A stretch of DNA of 64,000 bases. Source: Nocardia cyriacigeorgica (GTDB taxonomy: Bacteria > Actinomycetota > Actinomycetes > Mycobacteriales > Mycobacteriaceae). The DNA lies in contig NZ_JAAGVC010000008.1 in NCBI RefSeq assembly GCF_010858045.1, forward strand, positions 62,001 to 126,000, read 5' to 3'. A program made the translations under genes and the position numbers. The notes under the pieces were generated by a model. That model did no database searches, was not told the DNA's origin, and saw only the letters and a list, made by a program, of their open reading frames with translations. Positions 62,628 through 64,000 of the stretch are shown here, in pieces (position 1 is the stretch's first letter; each line of letters opens with the position of its first letter).

Positions 62628-63866
62628 ATGCCCGAGACACCCCGGCCGATCGTGGTCGACCTGCTCGCCGACGATTTCCACGCCCGCGCCCATACCGTCT
62701 ACGACGAGTTGCGTGCGCACGCACCGATCGTCTTCGCCGAACTGCCAGAACAACCCGGTCGCGGATTCTGGATGATCACCGGATACGCCGTCGCCGAGGC
62801 CGCGCTGCGTGCGCCCGGGCTGGCCAACAATCCCCGTGCGCTGCTCACCCCGGCGCAGCGCACCGCCCGGGCCCGGGCGGGCATCACCGATCCGCCCGAC
62901 TCGATGCTGCTGTCCGACCCGCCGCAGCACACCCGATTGCGCCGAGCCGCACAGCAGGCATTCACGTCGCGGTCGGTCACCGCGTTGCGCCCTTCCGTGA
63001 TCCGTCACGCCGAGCGCCTGCTGGACGAAGCGGACCGGGCCGCCCGTGACGGCGACGGCACCGTGGACCTGCTGCACACCTACGCCTATCCGCTGTCGCT
63101 GACCGTGCTCGGCGACATCCTCGGTTTTCCCGCGGAATGGCACCCCGGTCTGCACGATCTCGCGGTCCGCGCCGCCACCGCCGCCACCCCGCTGTCCGGA
63201 CCGGACCCCGTGCTGCGCGAGCAGCTCGACGCGTATACCCGCGAACTCGTCGTCCGCAAACGCCGCACACCCGGCGACGATCTGGTCAGCAGGCTCGCCC
63301 ACCCCGCGTCCGGCCGGGACGCGCTCTCCGACCCCGAACTGCAGGCCATGATCGGTCTGCTGGTCGCCGCGGGATTCGAGACGTCGGCGAGCCTGATCGC
63401 CAGCGCCGTGCTGTCGCTGCTCGCCCACCCGGACCAATGGGCCGCCCTGTGTGCGGATCCGTCGCTGGCCGCGCCGGCCGTGGAGGAGACGATGCGCTAC
63501 TGGGGTCCGGTGGAATCGGCGACCATGCGCCTCGCGCTGGCGCCGTTGCGGCTCGGCGGGCAACGCGTCGAACGCGGTGATCGGGTGCTGGTGTGCACCG
63601 CCGCCGCCAACCGCGACCCCGCCCACGTTCCCGATCCGCACCGCTTCGACATCCACCGCGCGCCGCGCCCGCACCTGGGTTTCAGCGGCGGCATCCACAA
63701 CTGCTTGGGTGCGGCGCTGGCCCGCACCGAGGTCGCGGTCGCGCTCACCACCCTGGCCGGGCGCTGGCCCGGCCTGCGTCCGGCGACCGGCCCGGCCGAG
63801 CCCCGCTGGCGCCCGGGCATGGGCCTGCGCGGCCTGCGCGCGCTCCCGGTCCGCCCACCCGACTGA
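62628..63866 (+). CDS. cytochrome P450 (second of the cluster)
   Basis: A 412-residue soluble P450. Haem-Cys motif LGFSGGIHNCLGAALAR, I-helix GLLVAAGFETSAS, ExxR in VEETMRYWGPVES. It follows the O-methyltransferase by 15 bp and precedes an FAD enzyme. In related operons such pairs oxidise carrier-bound or free intermediates, for example to aromatise or hydroxylate a ring. It shares little with the P450 at 42425 beyond the core motifs. Confidence 0.9.
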   Translation: MPETPRPIVVDLLADDFHARAHTVYDELRAHAPIVFAELPEQPGRGFWMITGYAVAEAALRAPGLANNPRALLTPAQRTARARAGITDPPDSMLLSDPPQHTRLRRAAQQAFTSRSVTALRPSVIRHAERLLDEADRAARDGDGTVDLLHTYAYPLSLTVLGDILGFPAEWHPGLHDLAVRAATAATPLSGPDPVLREQLDAYTRELVVRKRRTPGDDLVSRLAHPASGRDALSDPELQAMIGLLVAAGFETSASLIASAVLSLLAHPDQWAALCADPSLAAPAVEETMRYWGPVESATMRLALAPLRLGGQRVERGDRVLVCTAAANRDPAHVPDPHRFDIHRAPRPHLGFSGGIHNCLGAALARTEVAVALTTLAGRWPGLRPATGPAEPRWRPGMGLRGLRALPVRPPD

Positions 63867-63901
63867 GCACCGAAAGCACCATCAGCACAAGGAGTTCGAC
63901 C

Positions 63902-64000
63902 ATGACATCGCCCACCGCACCCCGATACGACGTCGCCGTTCTCGGTGCCGGGATCGCGGGCAGCACGCTCGCCACGATCCTGGCCAGGCACGGCCTGGCC
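63902..64000 (+). CDS. FAD-dependent oxidoreductase/halogenase-like, N-terminus only
   Basis: The first 33 residues only, cut by the right edge: YDVAVLGAGIAGSTLATILA is a GxGxxG FAD-binding fold with the spacing seen in geranylgeranyl-reductase-like and tryptophan-halogenase-like flavoenzymes. AAGGAG lies 7 bp before the ATG. Same operon as the O-methyltransferase and P450. Whether it halogenates or hydroxylates cannot be judged without the WxWxIP region. Confidence 0.7.
   Translation, partial: MTSPTAPRYDVAVLGAGIAGSTLATILARHGLA

Overview
High-GC DNA with dense, overlapping ATGA/GTGA-coupled genes, a mycofactocin-type SDR, a mycothiol-dependent-isomerase-like protein and many TetR/AraC/LysR regulators points to an actinomycete of the Mycobacteriales, most likely Nocardia or a close relative. 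This is inference from gene style; no rRNA, tRNA, insertion sequence, CRISPR array or phage gene was found.

Layout. (1) 1-8 kb: an esterase and the start of an SDR on the minus strand, then a plus-strand acyl-CoA catabolic operon (two hot-dog dehydratase subunits, an AtuA-like protein, a small GIY-YIG-like protein, acyl-CoA dehydrogenase, family III CoA transferase, mycofactocin-type SDR). (2) 8-12.8 kb: a worn stretch with gene remnants, a MerR-type operator, and small stand-alone genes. (3) 12.8-27.4 kb: a second catabolic locus. Minus strand: Baeyer-Villiger monooxygenase, esterase, membrane protein, class III aminotransferase. Plus strand: Zn-alcohol dehydrogenase, APC permease, truncated reductase relic, acyl-CoA synthetase, aldehyde dehydrogenase, PhyH dioxygenase, PucR regulator; then a convergent FAD amine oxidase. 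Together these could take up and oxidise a ketone- and/or amine-bearing substrate. (4) 27.4-35.1 kb: pseudogenes and a set of regulators and small enzymes, ending in a rare XRE-TetR fusion regulator. (5) 35.2-38.2 kb: a three-gene operon (ACAD10/11-like dehydrogenase, APH-like kinase, SDR) resembling 4-hydroxyacid degradation systems. (6) 38.2-39.5 kb: a cation/H+ antiporter.

(7) From about 40 kb to the right edge lies the main item: a nonribosomal peptide cluster of the pyochelin/yersiniabactin type. Five minus-strand genes, each overlapping the next by 4 bp, encode NRPS-1 (ArCP-Cy-A-PCP-Cy-A-PCP-Cy-A-PCP), NRPS-2 (docking-Cy-A-MT-PCP-TE), a saccharopine-dehydrogenase-like protein, a thiazolinyl imide reductase and a P450. 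An MFS exporter and a methyltransferase sit on the left; an O-methyltransferase, a second P450 and the start of an FAD enzyme sit on the right. Four heterocyclisation modules predict a starter acid followed by up to four five-membered rings, the last one reduced and methylated. Both divergent promoter regions carry Zur-like palindromes (41626-41648 and 61474-61488), and no IdeR-type iron box was seen, so the product is best read as a zinc-binding metallophore ('zincophore') or zinc-responsive thiazoline metabolite. The cluster continues past the right edge; genes for the starter acid are not in the window.
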